From CAIQJJ01 sp049325275 (GTDB lineage Bacteria > Chloroflexota > Anaerolineae > Anaerolineales > UBA4823): DNA of 64,000 nt. Location of the stretch: contig JBMOLU010000084.1 in the NCBI GenBank assembly GCA_049325275.1, positions 124,001 through 188,000 of the forward strand, given 5' to 3'. Shown piece after piece: positions 1 through 9,016 of this stretch. Position numbers and translations under genes: made by a program. Position 1 is the stretch's first letter. The number at the start of each line of letters is the position of its first letter. Below the pieces are notes generated by a model that saw only the letters and a program-made list of their open reading frames with translations, was not told where the DNA came from and ran no database searches.

Positions 1-336
1 CGTGTTGTTGACGAATTCGCTGCGGATCAGGCGCGCGTCGGCGCCCATGTCGGCAAAGGAAACGTCGCAGTAGACCTGGTCTTTCCATTCAAGCTCGTAG
101 CGGTAGGAATAGTAACGCAGGTCGGGGGCAGCTTCCCACGGGTGAAAGCCCGATTCCCACTTGGCGTTGGGCACCAGCACCTGGCGGCGGTAGTAACCGG
201 GAAAGACGCTCAGGTCGAAACGCAGGCCGCCGGCAAGATCGGGCAAATGCGAAATGCCGGTGTATTTTTTGGTGTACGGGCCCCAGGCAGGGAGGCGTAA
301 ATCGTGGGTGTGTTCGAGGGAAGAGGTGGCGGTCAT
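1..336 (-). CDS. N-terminal part of an unrecognised, carbohydrate-cluster type protein (truncated by window edge)
   Basis: An open frame of 112 codons starts at ATG 336-334 and runs off the left edge, so only the N-terminus is visible. It begins MTATSSLEH and is rich in Trp and Tyr (motifs WGPYTKKYTG, FPGYYRR, WESGFHPWEA), a look typical of the N-terminal beta-sandwich of large bacterial glycosidases. No signal peptide is present. The family cannot be named from this fragment. It lies downstream on the same strand of a radical SAM gene, 150 bases away. A weak similarity in style to the truncated gene at the right end is noted but not established. Confidence 0.6.
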   Translation of the reverse strand, partial: MTATSSLEHTHDLRLPAWGPYTKKYTGISHLPDLAGGLRFDLSVFPGYYRRQVLVPNAKWESGFHPWEAAPDLRYYSYRYELEWKDQVYCDVSFADMGADARLIRSEFVNNT

Positions 337-425
337 AGGTTCTTTCGGTGTGGGTTACAAAGTTTCAAGCCCCGCCCGGACATCGATGCTCGGGCTACGC
401 CGCTGCGCTGGATAGCGCCTGGTGG

Positions 426-464
426 CCGGGCGGTGTCATCGACAGAACAAAGCACGTATGCTTT
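426..464 (-). terminator. Possible weak terminator hairpin downstream of radical SAM gene
   Basis: Positions 449-454 (AAAGCA) and 459-464 (TGCTTT) form a 6-bp stem with a CGTA loop. Read on the minus strand it is followed by TGTTCTGT, a poor U-tract. An additional pair CCGCCCGG (372-379) / CCGGGCGG (426-433) could form a larger enclosing fold. This 150-base gap holds nothing else that I can see. Confidence 0.3.
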
Positions 465-488
465 GGTGAACGCAAGTGCCGGCCTGGG

Positions 489-2270
489 CTAATGCGCTTC
501 GAGCCAACGCGGCAAGGGCCGCCCCGCGTCGTGAAGGCGGCTGGCGTACAGAAACTTGTAGACATCGCTGGTGTAGTACTGCCCGTAACGCTTGTCGGGG
601 AGCCGCTCGAGAAGCTTGTCGGCCAACCGGTTGGCGGTCACTTCATCCATGCCATGCGCCGGTTCGTACTCGAAGTAGATCGCCAGATCGCGCCGCGCAT
701 CGCGATGGACTGTGCTGATTCCAAACCGTTCCGGCGCGGCGTAGGCCGGGGCATAGATTTCCAGCAGGAAGGCGCCCAAGGAAGCCGAGTGAATGACGGC
801 CTGGTGTTCGTAAACAAAATCGACCGTCTTTTGGGCGTCTTCGATCGTCTCGCCGGGAAAGCCGAAGAAGAAGAAGGTGTGTGCCCAGATGCCAGCCGCC
901 GCCGTTTCGTGCAGCACCCGGCTCATCTCAGCGCGCTGGGTGCCCTTGATCATGGCCTGCATGATCGGTTCGGAGGCGCTCTCCAGGCCGAAGAGCATCA
1001 TGCGGCACCCACCTGCCGAAACGCTTTCCAGCAAGGGGGCGGTCAGCGCTTTCTCGAGGCGCGCTGCCCCGGCCCAGTGCAGGCCCTGGCCTTGCAGCAC
1101 CGGCCCCAGGCGCTTGAGTATACGCGGTGGCATGGCTTCGTCTACGAAGAAAATATGGCGGCAGGCGTACTGCTCGCGCAAGCGGCGCATCTCTGCGACG
1201 ATAAATTCGGCCGGGTAAGGATGGTAATGAAGCGGATCGCCGTAACCGACGTTGCAGAAGGCGCACTTGCCGTGATAGCAACCGTGTGCGGCAATCAACG
1301 GCAAGACAGGTTCGGGCGCCAGATAGCGGTCGAGAGGCAGGCCATCGAAGTCGGGACGCAGATTCTCCTGCGCCAGACGGACTTCGTGGGTGGGCAACTG
1401 CGGGTTGGTGCGAATCTCCCCGCAGGTCGGCGAACGGTAAATCAGGTTGGGCACGGCGGCCAAACCGCCATCACCAGCCCGGCCACTGCCCTTTTCGATG
1501 GCCTCGGCCAGGCGCAGCAGCGGCACTTCGCCATCGAAAACGACGAAACTGTCGAAGAGATCGAACAAGGCGGGCACGTGGGGGATTTGCTCCCGCAGCA
1601 TACTGACGTGCGGCCCGCCGGCGGTGAGGTGGCACGGCAAGCCGGCACGGCGGATCAGGCTCGCCAGGGTCAAGGCGGCCAGGAACTGCCCCTGGGTAGG
1701 GATGGAAATGCCGATCAGTTCGGGCTTTTGGCGCTGCAAATCAGGCAGGATGCCGCGCCGGAAGATTTCGTAAAAGGGGTTGATGTCGGCATCTTGAGCG
1801 GCATGCAGCAGCTCCCGGCTGGAGTCGTGGCGCAGCGGATCGTCGAAACGACTCAAATCGAGGTGGGCCGGGTAGTGTGCCAGCGAATTCAACGCAAGCG
1901 CGTCGGTGATGACGAGAAAAGCCGCCAGGCTGGCTTCCTCATCATAAAAACGTTCCGAGCGCAGCACCGCCTTGGCCTTTTCCGCTTTTTCGAGCAGCGC
2001 CGGGCCTTTTGCGAGCGCCCAGCGGATCTGCTCGTCCGTGGGGCGGAACTGCGGCGCGGATGCAGCGCCAGGCAAAGCAAAGCGCCGCCGGATGCGCTGC
2101 AAAGCCTGGTGCAGGTGGCGGCGTGTGAGGATCTGGTCGAAGACTTCGACGTTCAGATCGCGCTGGGCGACCGTATGCCCGTGCTGGCGCAGGAAACCCG
2201 TCAACCACGGCAAAGCCAGGTGCGGCATAGCCGGCGTCCACTGCGGCGGGAAGAGCAAACAGATTTTCAT
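489..2270 (-). CDS. B12-binding-type radical SAM protein
   Basis: This 593-residue protein starts MKICLLFPP, the usual first strand of the Rossmann-like cobalamin-binding-type domain, followed by a long helical middle and a radical SAM TIM barrel. The cluster motif is CYHGKCAFC (CX4CX2C), the spacing seen in CYWGRCxFC-type B12/radical SAM enzymes rather than the standard CX3CX2C. Further barrel motifs are FFVDEAMPP and FFFGFPGET. The N-terminal domain lacks an obvious DxHxxG cobalamin motif, so cobalamin may be absent. No good ribosome site precedes ATG 2270. It follows OppD by 71 bases on the same strand and may be transcribed with uptake operon 1. Its substrate (methylation, RiPP or lipid modification) cannot be read from the sequence. 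Confidence 0.85.
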   Translation of the reverse strand: MKICLLFPPQWTPAMPHLALPWLTGFLRQHGHTVAQRDLNVEVFDQILTRRHLHQALQRIRRRFALPGAASAPQFRPTDEQIRWALAKGPALLEKAEKAKAVLRSERFYDEEASLAAFLVITDALALNSLAHYPAHLDLSRFDDPLRHDSSRELLHAAQDADINPFYEIFRRGILPDLQRQKPELIGISIPTQGQFLAALTLASLIRRAGLPCHLTAGGPHVSMLREQIPHVPALFDLFDSFVVFDGEVPLLRLAEAIEKGSGRAGDGGLAAVPNLIYRSPTCGEIRTNPQLPTHEVRLAQENLRPDFDGLPLDRYLAPEPVLPLIAAHGCYHGKCAFCNVGYGDPLHYHPYPAEFIVAEMRRLREQYACRHIFFVDEAMPPRILKRLGPVLQGQGLHWAGAARLEKALTAPLLESVSAGGCRMMLFGLESASEPIMQAMIKGTQRAEMSRVLHETAAAGIWAHTFFFFGFPGETIEDAQKTVDFVYEHQAVIHSASLGAFLLEIYAPAYAAPERFGISTVHRDARRDLAIYFEYEPAHGMDEVTANRLADKLLERLPDKRYGQYYTSDVYKFLYASRLHDAGRPLPRWLEAH

Positions 2271-2341
2271 GCGTGCGTGAGAAAGAAACAGGCAAGAAAA
2301 CGTGTGCCCAAGCGGGCTGTCTCGAAGGGAACCGTAAACGC

Positions 2342-3385
2342 TTACCGGTAAAGCACACAGCGCACTCTGTGCCCAGGCTCTACTTCCAGTATCGGTGGTT
2401 CTTGCACGTCACATACCCCGGCAATGCGCTTGGCGCAGCGGGGATGGAAGTGACAGCCGTTGGGGAGGTTGTAGGGATCGGGCACCATGCCGCGAATGGA
2501 GGCCAGGCGGTAGTCCCGCTCCTTCTTCTTGCCCAAGCGCGGAATCGACTGCAAGAGCGCCTGCGTGTAAGGGTGCATCGGATTGTAGAACAAGGCATCC
2601 ACGGAAGTATCTTCCACCACTTTTCCGAGGTACATCACCACTACCTGGTCGGCCATTTGCGCGATCACACCCAGGTTATGGGTAATGAACATGATCGACA
2701 TCCCGAGCTGCTCCTGCAACTGGCGCATCAGGGTCAGGATTTGCGCTTCGGTGGTCACGTCGAGGGCGGTGGTCGGTTCGTCGGCAATCAGCAGGCTGGG
2801 ATGGCAGGAAAGGGCCATGGCGATCATGGCGCGCTGGCGCATGCCTCCCGAAAGCTCGTGAGGATAGCGATCGATGGTGCGTTGGGGAAGCGGCATACCG
2901 ACCTGGTCGAGCATTTCGATGGCTTTCTGGCGGGCCTCTTTGGCGTTCAGCTTTTGATGCAGCGAGATCACCTCGCCGATTTGGTTGCCGATGGTGTGCA
3001 CGGGGCTGAAAGAAGTCATCGGCTCCTGGAAGACCATAGAAATCTCTCCGCCGCGGATCGAGCGCATGGTTTCACTGTGCGGGTTGAGCTTGGCCAAATC
3101 GAGAAGTTCCACCTGCTGCTCGGATCTGCCGTCCGGTGTCTTGACGCGCCGGTGGAAGAGGATTTCACCATCGATGATTTTGGCAGTCTTTGCCAAAATG
3201 CGCATGGCCGAACGGGCGGTGATACTTTTGCCGCAGCCGCTTTCGCCGACCACGCCCAGCGTCTTACGCGCCCGGATTTCCAGATCGGCGCCGTCGACCG
3301 CCTTGACAGTCCCTTCGTCCAGAAAAAAGTGCGTCTTCAGGTTTTTGATCTGAAGGAGCATGTCTTGATAATTGTTGTCGTTCAA
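2342..3385 (-). CDS. Oligopeptide-type ABC transporter ATPase (OppD/DppD-like)
   Basis: Cytoplasmic ATPase of uptake operon 1, about 347 residues, normal for OppD. Walker A is GESGCGKS (residues 47-54), the signature is LSGGMRQR, and Walker B is LLIADEPTTALD. The C-terminal Opp extension carries the HFHPRC and CDVQEPP cysteine segment typical of OppD/DppD (a possible Fe-S site in this family). The start is a TTG at 3385, supported by AGGAGG five bases upstream; the next internal ATG at 3361 has no such site. It is the last transporter gene of the operon, 9 bases after OppC. Family-5 systems in Chloroflexota often carry oligosaccharides, so peptide specificity should not be assumed. Confidence 0.93.
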   Translation of the reverse strand: MNDNNYQDMLLQIKNLKTHFFLDEGTVKAVDGADLEIRARKTLGVVGESGCGKSITARSAMRILAKTAKIIDGEILFHRRVKTPDGRSEQQVELLDLAKLNPHSETMRSIRGGEISMVFQEPMTSFSPVHTIGNQIGEVISLHQKLNAKEARQKAIEMLDQVGMPLPQRTIDRYPHELSGGMRQRAMIAMALSCHPSLLIADEPTTALDVTTEAQILTLMRQLQEQLGMSIMFITHNLGVIAQMADQVVVMYLGKVVEDTSVDALFYNPMHPYTQALLQSIPRLGKKKERDYRLASIRGMVPDPYNLPNGCHFHPRCAKRIAGVCDVQEPPILEVEPGHRVRCVLYR

Positions 3386-3394
3386 GGCTTCCTC

Positions 3395-4534
3395 CTAGCG
3401 GGAATAGGGATCGGCAGCGTCGCGCAGCCCATCGCCCAGGAAGTTGAAGGCCAGCACGGTCGAAACCACAGCCACGGCCGGCCAGAAGACCCAGGGGGCC
3501 AGCGCAATGGAGGTGACGTTCTGCGCTTCCTGCAGCAGCACCCCCCAACTGATGGCCGGTGAGCGCAGGCCCAGGCCGATGAAACTCAGGCTGGTCTCGC
3601 TCAAGATCATGCCTGGCACGGAGAGCGTCAGGCTGGCAATGATGTGGCTGAGGAAGGAGGGCACCATGTGAATCAGGATGATGCGCCGTTCGTTCGAGCC
3701 GATCAGGCGGGCGGCCATGACGAAATCTTCCTCACGCAAGGCGAGGAAACGGCCGCGCACCACGCGCGCCATCCCCGTCCAGCTCACCAGGGAGAGGATG
3801 ATCGTAATCCCGAAGTAAATGTGTAGCACCGGCCAGGTAGCAGGCAAGGCCGCACTCAGCGCCATCCACAGGGGAATGGTGGGGATGGAGCGGATAAATT
3901 CGATCACACGCTGGATGGCCGTGTCGAGCGTGCCGCCGTAGTAACCGGAGAGGCCGCCGATAACCACACCGAGCGTAAGGCTGAGAAAAACACCAACCAA
4001 CCCGATCGAAAGGGAAATACGTGCACCATAAATCATGCGCGAAAACAGATCGCGCCCCAAGCGGTCGGCGCCGATCAACATGAGGCTTTGCTCTTCATGC
4101 GGGACATCCAGGCCAAACAGGTGAATATCGGCATCCCACAGGCCCCAGAATTTGTATGGGGTTCCCTTCACAAACAGTCGGATCGGATGGATGACATCCG
4201 TGTTTTCGGTAAAAACGTTGCGCAGGGTTTCGGGGTCGCGTTCGCGAACGATCTCGTAGACGAAGGGAAAGTGCAGCTTCCCCTGGGAATCGATCACGTG
4301 TACCTTGGTCGGCGGGGCCAGCTTGTAGCGGATGAACGTCGTTTCGGGATCGTAAGGCGCCACGAACTCGCAAAAGACGGCAATGGTATAAATGACGATT
4401 AAGAAGATGCCGCTGGCGACGGCCATCTTGTGCTTGCGGAATTTCCACCACATCAGTTTGCCCGGCCCGGCCACGGCAACTTTTTCTTCAACTTTCTTTT
4501 CTTCTTCCACGGGGACTTCGATTGGATTGGTCAT
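3395..4534 (-). CDS. ABC transporter permease (OppC/DppC-like)
   Basis: Inner-membrane permease of uptake operon 1. I place the start at ATG 4534 because AGAGGA lies just before it; a GTG at 4546 would add four residues but has no ribosome site. The protein has an acidic/lysine-rich cytoplasmic tail (VEEEKKVEEKV), a first membrane helix near residue 40, a periplasmic loop of about 120 residues, and five more helices in the C-terminal half. The EAA-type cytoplasmic loop is visible as AARLIGSNERRIILIHMVPS. The protein ends FNFLGDGLRDAADPYSR, the standard OppC terminus. The long first periplasmic loop makes it larger than the usual 300-residue OppC. Confidence 0.92.
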   Translation of the reverse strand: MTNPIEVPVEEEKKVEEKVAVAGPGKLMWWKFRKHKMAVASGIFLIVIYTIAVFCEFVAPYDPETTFIRYKLAPPTKVHVIDSQGKLHFPFVYEIVRERDPETLRNVFTENTDVIHPIRLFVKGTPYKFWGLWDADIHLFGLDVPHEEQSLMLIGADRLGRDLFSRMIYGARISLSIGLVGVFLSLTLGVVIGGLSGYYGGTLDTAIQRVIEFIRSIPTIPLWMALSAALPATWPVLHIYFGITIILSLVSWTGMARVVRGRFLALREEDFVMAARLIGSNERRIILIHMVPSFLSHIIASLTLSVPGMILSETSLSFIGLGLRSPAISWGVLLQEAQNVTSIALAPWVFWPAVAVVSTVLAFNFLGDGLRDAADPYSR

Positions 4535-4579
4535 GAGTCCTCTCACGTTTTCATAGGAAATCGATCGGTCAACCTGCGA

Positions 4580-5566
4580 TCAGGTCATGCGAATGCGCGG
4601 GTCGACCCAGGCCAACAAAACATCCGAAACCAGTGTACCGATTACGGTCAACACACTGAGCAGGAAGAGAAAACTGCCTGCCAGGTACATGTCTTGTGAA
4701 GTCAGCGCCCGCAGCATCATGGGGCCGGTGGTTTGCAGGCTGAGGACCACCGAAAGCAGCGTAGAGCCCGAGATCAGCCCGGCCAGTTCCCAACCGACGG
4801 TGCTGAAGAAAGGATTCATGGCCACGCGCACGGGGTACTTCCAAATCACGCGCCCTTCGGTAATGCCTTTGGAGCGGGCAGTTTCGACGTACGGCTTGTT
4901 GAGTTCGTCCAGCAGGTTGGCGCGCGTCGTGCGCAGGCCGCCGGCGGTACCGTTGAGGGCCAGGATCAGCACCGGGATCCACAAGTGCTTGAACATATCG
5001 GCCACCTTAGCCCACGACCAGGGGGCAAGAATGAACTCTTCGGAAAACAGCCCACCGACGTTCAATCCCATGTAACGCATGGCAACCCACATCACGATCA
5101 GGGCGATCATGAACCCAGGTGTCCCGACCCCGATGAAGCTGATAAAGGTCAGGACGTAGTCGAAAACCGAATACTGGTGGGTGGCGGAATACACCCCCAG
5201 GGGTATTGCGATGAACCATCCGACAAACAAGGAAACCAGCGAGAGCACCACGGTCAGCGCCAGGCGTTCCCAGATCAAATCGTTGACAGGCTTTTGCCAT
5301 TCCATCGACTGGCCCCAATCGCCGCGTGAGATGATGCCCCACACCCACTTGCCATACTGCACGTAAATCGGCTGCCCAAAACCGTAGCGGTCTCGCAGGG
5401 CGTCCAGGGCTTCTTGCTCGATGTATTCGCCTTGCTGGCGCATGCTGGCGGCATACGAGGTGAGAAAATCACCCGGCGGCAGTTGAATGACGACGAAAGA
5501 AATGACCGAGATGATGAATATGGTGGGGATCATGATGGCAATGCGTCGTAAGATAAATCCGAGCAT
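4580..5566 (-). CDS. ABC transporter permease (OppB/DppB-like)
   Basis: First permease of uptake operon 1, 328 residues. It starts MLGFILRRIAIMIPTIF, the conserved OppB N-terminal helix, followed by the PPGDF motif, a cytoplasmic/periplasmic insertion with YGFGQPIYVQYGKW, and the EAA loop segment TARSKGITEGRVIWKYPVR. About six membrane helices are apparent. GGAGG lies five bases before the ATG. It is separated from the binding-protein gene by 213 bases that contain two hairpins, which may lower its expression relative to the binding protein. Confidence 0.92.
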   Translation of the reverse strand: MLGFILRRIAIMIPTIFIISVISFVVIQLPPGDFLTSYAASMRQQGEYIEQEALDALRDRYGFGQPIYVQYGKWVWGIISRGDWGQSMEWQKPVNDLIWERLALTVVLSLVSLFVGWFIAIPLGVYSATHQYSVFDYVLTFISFIGVGTPGFMIALIVMWVAMRYMGLNVGGLFSEEFILAPWSWAKVADMFKHLWIPVLILALNGTAGGLRTTRANLLDELNKPYVETARSKGITEGRVIWKYPVRVAMNPFFSTVGWELAGLISGSTLLSVVLSLQTTGPMMLRALTSQDMYLAGSFLFLLSVLTVIGTLVSDVLLAWVDPRIRMT

Positions 5567-5627
5567 GCGACCTCCGTTACGAAGTGGGGGTTGTCAGCCA
5601 ACGAGTTAAGCGCTTGTCGGCCGGGGT

Positions 5628-5668
5628 AACCTGTCGCAGCGGACTGGCGAAGTCCTCTGCGACAGGTT
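5628..5668. repeat. Long hairpin between binding-protein and permease genes
   Basis: AACCTGTCGCAG (5628-5639) and CTGCGACAGGTT (5657-5668) are a perfect 12-bp inverted repeat. Inside, GGACT (5641-5645) and AGTCC (5651-5655) add five pairs after one mismatch, leaving the loop GGCGA. No U-tract follows on either strand, so it is more likely an mRNA-stability or partial-termination element than a full terminator. Confidence 0.75.
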
Positions 5669-5720
5669 GCTCGACGCCGGCAAAGGCCAGGGCATTCGCC
5701 GGCGTCTTCTAAGAAGGATT

Positions 5721-5754
5721 CTGAAAAGTTCGGCGGCGCTTTTCAGACAATCTC
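5721..5754. repeat. Small hairpin overlapping a repeat found after another gene
   Basis: CTGAAAAG (5721-5728) and CTTTTCAG (5739-5746) form an 8-bp stem 26 bases after the binding-protein stop. The minus-strand sequence GAGATTGTCTGAAAAG (5754-5739) recurs exactly at 25543-25558, and in both copies CCGCCG follows after two bases. Confidence 0.6.
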
Positions 5755-5779
5755 TAAGTGCATCAACGTGCGGATGCTT

Positions 5780-7819
5780 TTATGGCTCGATCCAGGAGTA
5801 CGTTTCCGTGTTGTAGACGTTCTCGTCGCCGGTGGTGTCGTCGTTGGGGAAGCCTTCGACGAAGTTCATCAGGCCGTTCTTCATGATGCAGAGCGAGGGC
5901 AGTTCGCCAAGGACGCCGATCATGGGCAGTTCTTCGGCCCAGATGTCCAGAATCTGCTGGAACAGCGCGTTCTGCTTGTCGGGGTCGGCTTCGACCGAAA
6001 TTTCGTCCCAGATCTGCCAGATCTTCAGGATGAAGTGATCGGCCGGCGGCTCCACCGCGCCGGCTTCCTCGGGAGCGTTGTAGAACATGGCGTAACCGGC
6101 TGCCCACGGGCGATCGGGCTGGACGCCGCGGAAAATGATGGCCGAAGGAGCCAACGGCAAAACGGTGCGGTCGCCGCCCCAGAAGGCGCCTTCGATCTCG
6201 TTGGCTTCGTAGTGCTCGGTGTAAAGGGCGCGTTCGAAATACTTGTAGGCAGCCTTGACGCCGACTTTTTCCCACATCTTGATGATCTCGCCGATGGCGT
6301 CGGCGGTGGGGGTGCCGTCTTGCTCGGTGCCCTCGATGGTGAAGGTGACGGTCTCGCCATCCGGGTAGGTACGGAAGCCATCTGCACCCACCGGGTAACC
6401 GGCTTCGTCGAGCAGTGTGTTGGCCTTTTCGACGTCGTAGTCGAGGTAGGCGTTGGAGAGTTTTTCGTAGTACTGCGGCGACACGGGCAGCGGGCTGTAC
6501 TGGCGCGGGGTGGCCAGGCCGTTGTAGATCAACTCGTTGATGTATTCGCGATCGATGGCGTGAGACAGACCGATGCGCACGTTGCGGCTGTTGAAGAATT
6601 CGCGCAGCTTGTCGTTCTTGGTCGCCAGGTTGAGTTGCACGGCCATGTGGCTGGCGCTGACGCCGACCATGACGCGGTAGTCACCACTGGCTTCGCTTTC
6701 CTTGTACAGGGTGTACTTGGCGGCGTCCACGTGACGGGACTGGAAATCGATTTCACCATTGACGATCCACAGGTCGAAGACATCGTTGGTCTCGAACAGG
6801 CGGTGGTTGATTCCATCCAGGTAAGGCAACTGGTTGCCGGCTTCATCCACGCCAACGAAGTAGGGGTTGCGAACCATCTCGAACAGTTCCGCCGCCATGC
6901 TGCCCTTGGCATTCCAGGGGCGCAGGGTCGGGAGTTCTGGGTTGAGGTGCCACCAGGAGCGGTCGTCGAGGTAGTACTTGTCCCAGGACTCGAACCCAGC
7001 TTCGGTAACCTTGGCCGTCAAGGCGTCTTTATCGTCGGTCAGTTCCATGTGCCACTGCTTCATGTACTCGGCCGGCCCCGTAACCAGGTCGTCACGCCCG
7101 ATCTTGAGCAGGAAGAGCGGATTGGGGTGCGCAAACTTGAAGATGACGGTGTAGTCGTCAGGGGATTCCACCTGCATGATCACCCCTGGTGTGCCGGTGC
7201 GATAGTTGGCCCCGGGCGTGGGGTAAAGGGTCGTGTTGGCGATTTCGTTGTCGTACCACCACTGGACGTCCTTCGATGTAAACGGCGTACCGTCCGACCA
7301 CTTGGTGCCCTTGCGCAGGTGGAAGGTCCACTCGCTGCCGTCGGCGTTCACTTCCCAAGACTCGGCAATGCGCGGGACGTTGACGAGGTCTTTATTGAAC
7401 CAGACCCAGCCGCGGTCACCCAACTTGGTGGGGCCCCACTTGTCCGAAACGCCCTTGAAGCCGCGGCGGATGATACCGCCATGCTTGCCGATGCCTTCCA
7501 GGCAGGCAAAGACGGCCGGGTTTTCGGGCAGGCGCTCTTCGACGGGCGGCAGGGTCCCTGCCTTGACCATCTCGGCAAGCATCGGGGCTTCCGTGTAGGC
7601 AGGCGCAGGAGGCTCTGTCGGGGCGGCGGTGGCTTCGGGGGCCTTGGTGGCTTCGGGGGCCTTGGTGGCCTCGGGGGCCTTGGTGGCCTCGGGGGCCTTG
7701 GTGGCTTCGGGCGCAGCCGTGGGGGTTGCCGTGGAGCAGGCGGCCAGCGCGGCGCCGGCAGTTGTCAACACAGTCGCCTGCAAGAACTCGCGGCGGGTAA
7801 TTTTTCGTTTGCTTTCCAT
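5780..7819 (-). CDS. Family-5 extracellular solute-binding lipoprotein
   Basis: This 679-residue protein is the specificity subunit of uptake operon 1. The N-terminus has a Tat-type signal (KITRREFLQ) and lipobox LAAC with the lipidated Cys at residue 28, so it is predicted to be exported folded and anchored to the membrane. Residues about 36-60 are a tandem EATKAP linker (four units plus a degenerate fifth) that spaces the domain from the membrane. SBP_bac_5 features follow: RKGTKWSDGTPFTSKDVQWWYD, split lobes, and VRIGLSHAIDREYINELIY. AGGAG precedes the ATG. The ligand is unknown; the sugar-sensing regulator upstream points to oligosaccharides rather than peptides. Confidence 0.92.
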   Translation of the reverse strand: MESKRKITRREFLQATVLTTAGAALAACSTATPTAAPEATKAPEATKAPEATKAPEATKAPEATAAPTEPPAPAYTEAPMLAEMVKAGTLPPVEERLPENPAVFACLEGIGKHGGIIRRGFKGVSDKWGPTKLGDRGWVWFNKDLVNVPRIAESWEVNADGSEWTFHLRKGTKWSDGTPFTSKDVQWWYDNEIANTTLYPTPGANYRTGTPGVIMQVESPDDYTVIFKFAHPNPLFLLKIGRDDLVTGPAEYMKQWHMELTDDKDALTAKVTEAGFESWDKYYLDDRSWWHLNPELPTLRPWNAKGSMAAELFEMVRNPYFVGVDEAGNQLPYLDGINHRLFETNDVFDLWIVNGEIDFQSRHVDAAKYTLYKESEASGDYRVMVGVSASHMAVQLNLATKNDKLREFFNSRNVRIGLSHAIDREYINELIYNGLATPRQYSPLPVSPQYYEKLSNAYLDYDVEKANTLLDEAGYPVGADGFRTYPDGETVTFTIEGTEQDGTPTADAIGEIIKMWEKVGVKAAYKYFERALYTEHYEANEIEGAFWGGDRTVLPLAPSAIIFRGVQPDRPWAAGYAMFYNAPEEAGAVEPPADHFILKIWQIWDEISVEADPDKQNALFQQILDIWAEELPMIGVLGELPSLCIMKNGLMNFVEGFPNDDTTGDENVYNTETYSWIEP
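7629..7715 (-). repeat. 18-bp tandem repeat encoding the EATKAP linker
   Basis: A GGCTTCGGGGGCCTTGGT-type unit of 18 bp is repeated about four times inside the binding-protein gene and encodes EATKAP. Third-position T/C variation between units shows they are not identical, but copy number could still vary between strains by slippage. Confidence 0.8.
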
Positions 7820-7941
7820 ACTTTCTTTTCTCCTTTATCAACGGGTGCATACAAACAGGGTGCGGGCTATTTCGTCGGCGATTTCTTGACTTTTCAAATG
7901 TAGAGACCTCCTTACGCAAAAGCACGTGAACGTCACCGGCC

Positions 7942-8991
7942 TCAAGCGGCCTGTGCGATTTCGGCCACGCCGGCCAGATCAAGCTCGTCGGCGCGGTGGC
8001 AACTGACAAAGTGTTCGCGGCTGATTTCCCGCAGCCGCGGCGCTTCGCTCTTGCACACATCGGTACAGAAACGGCAGCGAGGATGGAAGTAACAACCGCT
8101 GGGCGGGTTTGCCGGGTCGGCAACATCGCCCTGCAAAACGATCGGCATGGTGCGCTGGCGCGGGTCGGGCTTGGGAACGGCCGACAGCAGGGCTTCGGTG
8201 TAAGGGTGCCTGGGATGGGAAAAAAGCTCCTCCGTACGGGCGTGTTCGACCAGCTTGCCCACGTACATCACCACCACGCGATCGCTGATGTGCTCCACCA
8301 CGCTCAAGTCGTGCGAAACGAACAGGTAAGTCAGGTTGAACTGGCTTTGCAAATCGCGCAGCAGATTGATCGTTTGCGCCTGCACCGAAACATCCAAGGC
8401 ACTGACCGGTTCATCGCACACCACGAGCTGCGGATTGAGCGCCAGTGAACGCGCCAGGCCGATGCGCTGGCGCTGACCGCCCGAAAAAGCGTGCGGGTAA
8501 CGCACCATGTACTCCGGCCGCAGGCCAACGACCTTCAAGAGTTCGGCAACCCGATCTTGCAGTTCGCTGCCCCGGGCAACGTTGTTCACCAGCATCGGCT
8601 CCCCGACGATTTGCAGCAGGGTCATGCGCGGGTTGAGCGAAGAGTAAGGGTCCTGAAAAATCATCTGCATGTTCATGCGAATCTGGCGCAGCTGCTGTTT
8701 GTCGAGTTCGGCCACGTTGACGCGTCCCAACTTGCAATCGTCGAACCAGATATCCCCCGCGGTTGGGTCGTAAGCACGCAAGATCAGCCGCCCGGTAGTC
8801 GTTTTGCCACAGCCGCTTTCTCCGACCAGGCCCAGCGTTTCACCGGGGTGGATAAAAAAGCTGACGTCATCGACCGCCTTGACGTGTCCGACAACTTTGG
8901 AAAAGACAAAGCCCTTCTTGACAGGAAAATACTTCTTGAGGTTTTTTACTTCGAGCAGATAAGGCGTTTCGGGACTGTTTTCAGATTGCAT
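7942..8991 (-). CDS. Oligopeptide-type ABC transporter ATPase (OppF/DppF-like)
   Basis: Second ATPase of uptake operon 1, 349 residues. Walker A is GESGCGKT (57-64), the signature FSGGQRQRIGLARSL, and Walker B LVVCDEPVSALD. The C-terminal segment GCYFHPRCRFCTDVC is the Opp-type cysteine cluster. AGAGG lies eight bases before the ATG. It is unusually placed upstream of the binding protein, between the pseudo-receiver gene and the binding-protein gene, rather than next to OppD at the other end. The two ATPases would form the heterodimer that drives the OppB/OppC pore. Confidence 0.93.
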   Translation of the reverse strand: MQSENSPETPYLLEVKNLKKYFPVKKGFVFSKVVGHVKAVDDVSFFIHPGETLGLVGESGCGKTTTGRLILRAYDPTAGDIWFDDCKLGRVNVAELDKQQLRQIRMNMQMIFQDPYSSLNPRMTLLQIVGEPMLVNNVARGSELQDRVAELLKVVGLRPEYMVRYPHAFSGGQRQRIGLARSLALNPQLVVCDEPVSALDVSVQAQTINLLRDLQSQFNLTYLFVSHDLSVVEHISDRVVVMYVGKLVEHARTEELFSHPRHPYTEALLSAVPKPDPRQRTMPIVLQGDVADPANPPSGCYFHPRCRFCTDVCKSEAPRLREISREHFVSCHRADELDLAGVAEIAQAA

Positions 8992-9016
8992 TTGTGAAAC
9001 CTCTGGGAGCTTGAAA

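Noticed and set aside
348..2351. Long plus-strand frame of 667 codons overlapping the radical SAM gene
   Set aside because: It is the antisense shadow of a GC-rich gene; the minus-strand frame has radical SAM motifs and the plus frame has none.
2342..2351. TTACCGGTAA palindrome identical to the one at 13444-13453
   Set aside because: It lies in the last codons and stop of OppD (TAC CGG TAA), so coding constraint explains it.
7629..7730. Possible CRISPR-like array of 18-bp repeats
   Set aside because: The units are contiguous without spacers and encode an in-frame peptide linker.
5768..7903. 711-codon plus-strand frame with Gly-Leu repeats opposite the binding protein
   Set aside because: Antisense to a clear lipoprotein; the Gly repeats are the reverse reading of the EATKAP linker.
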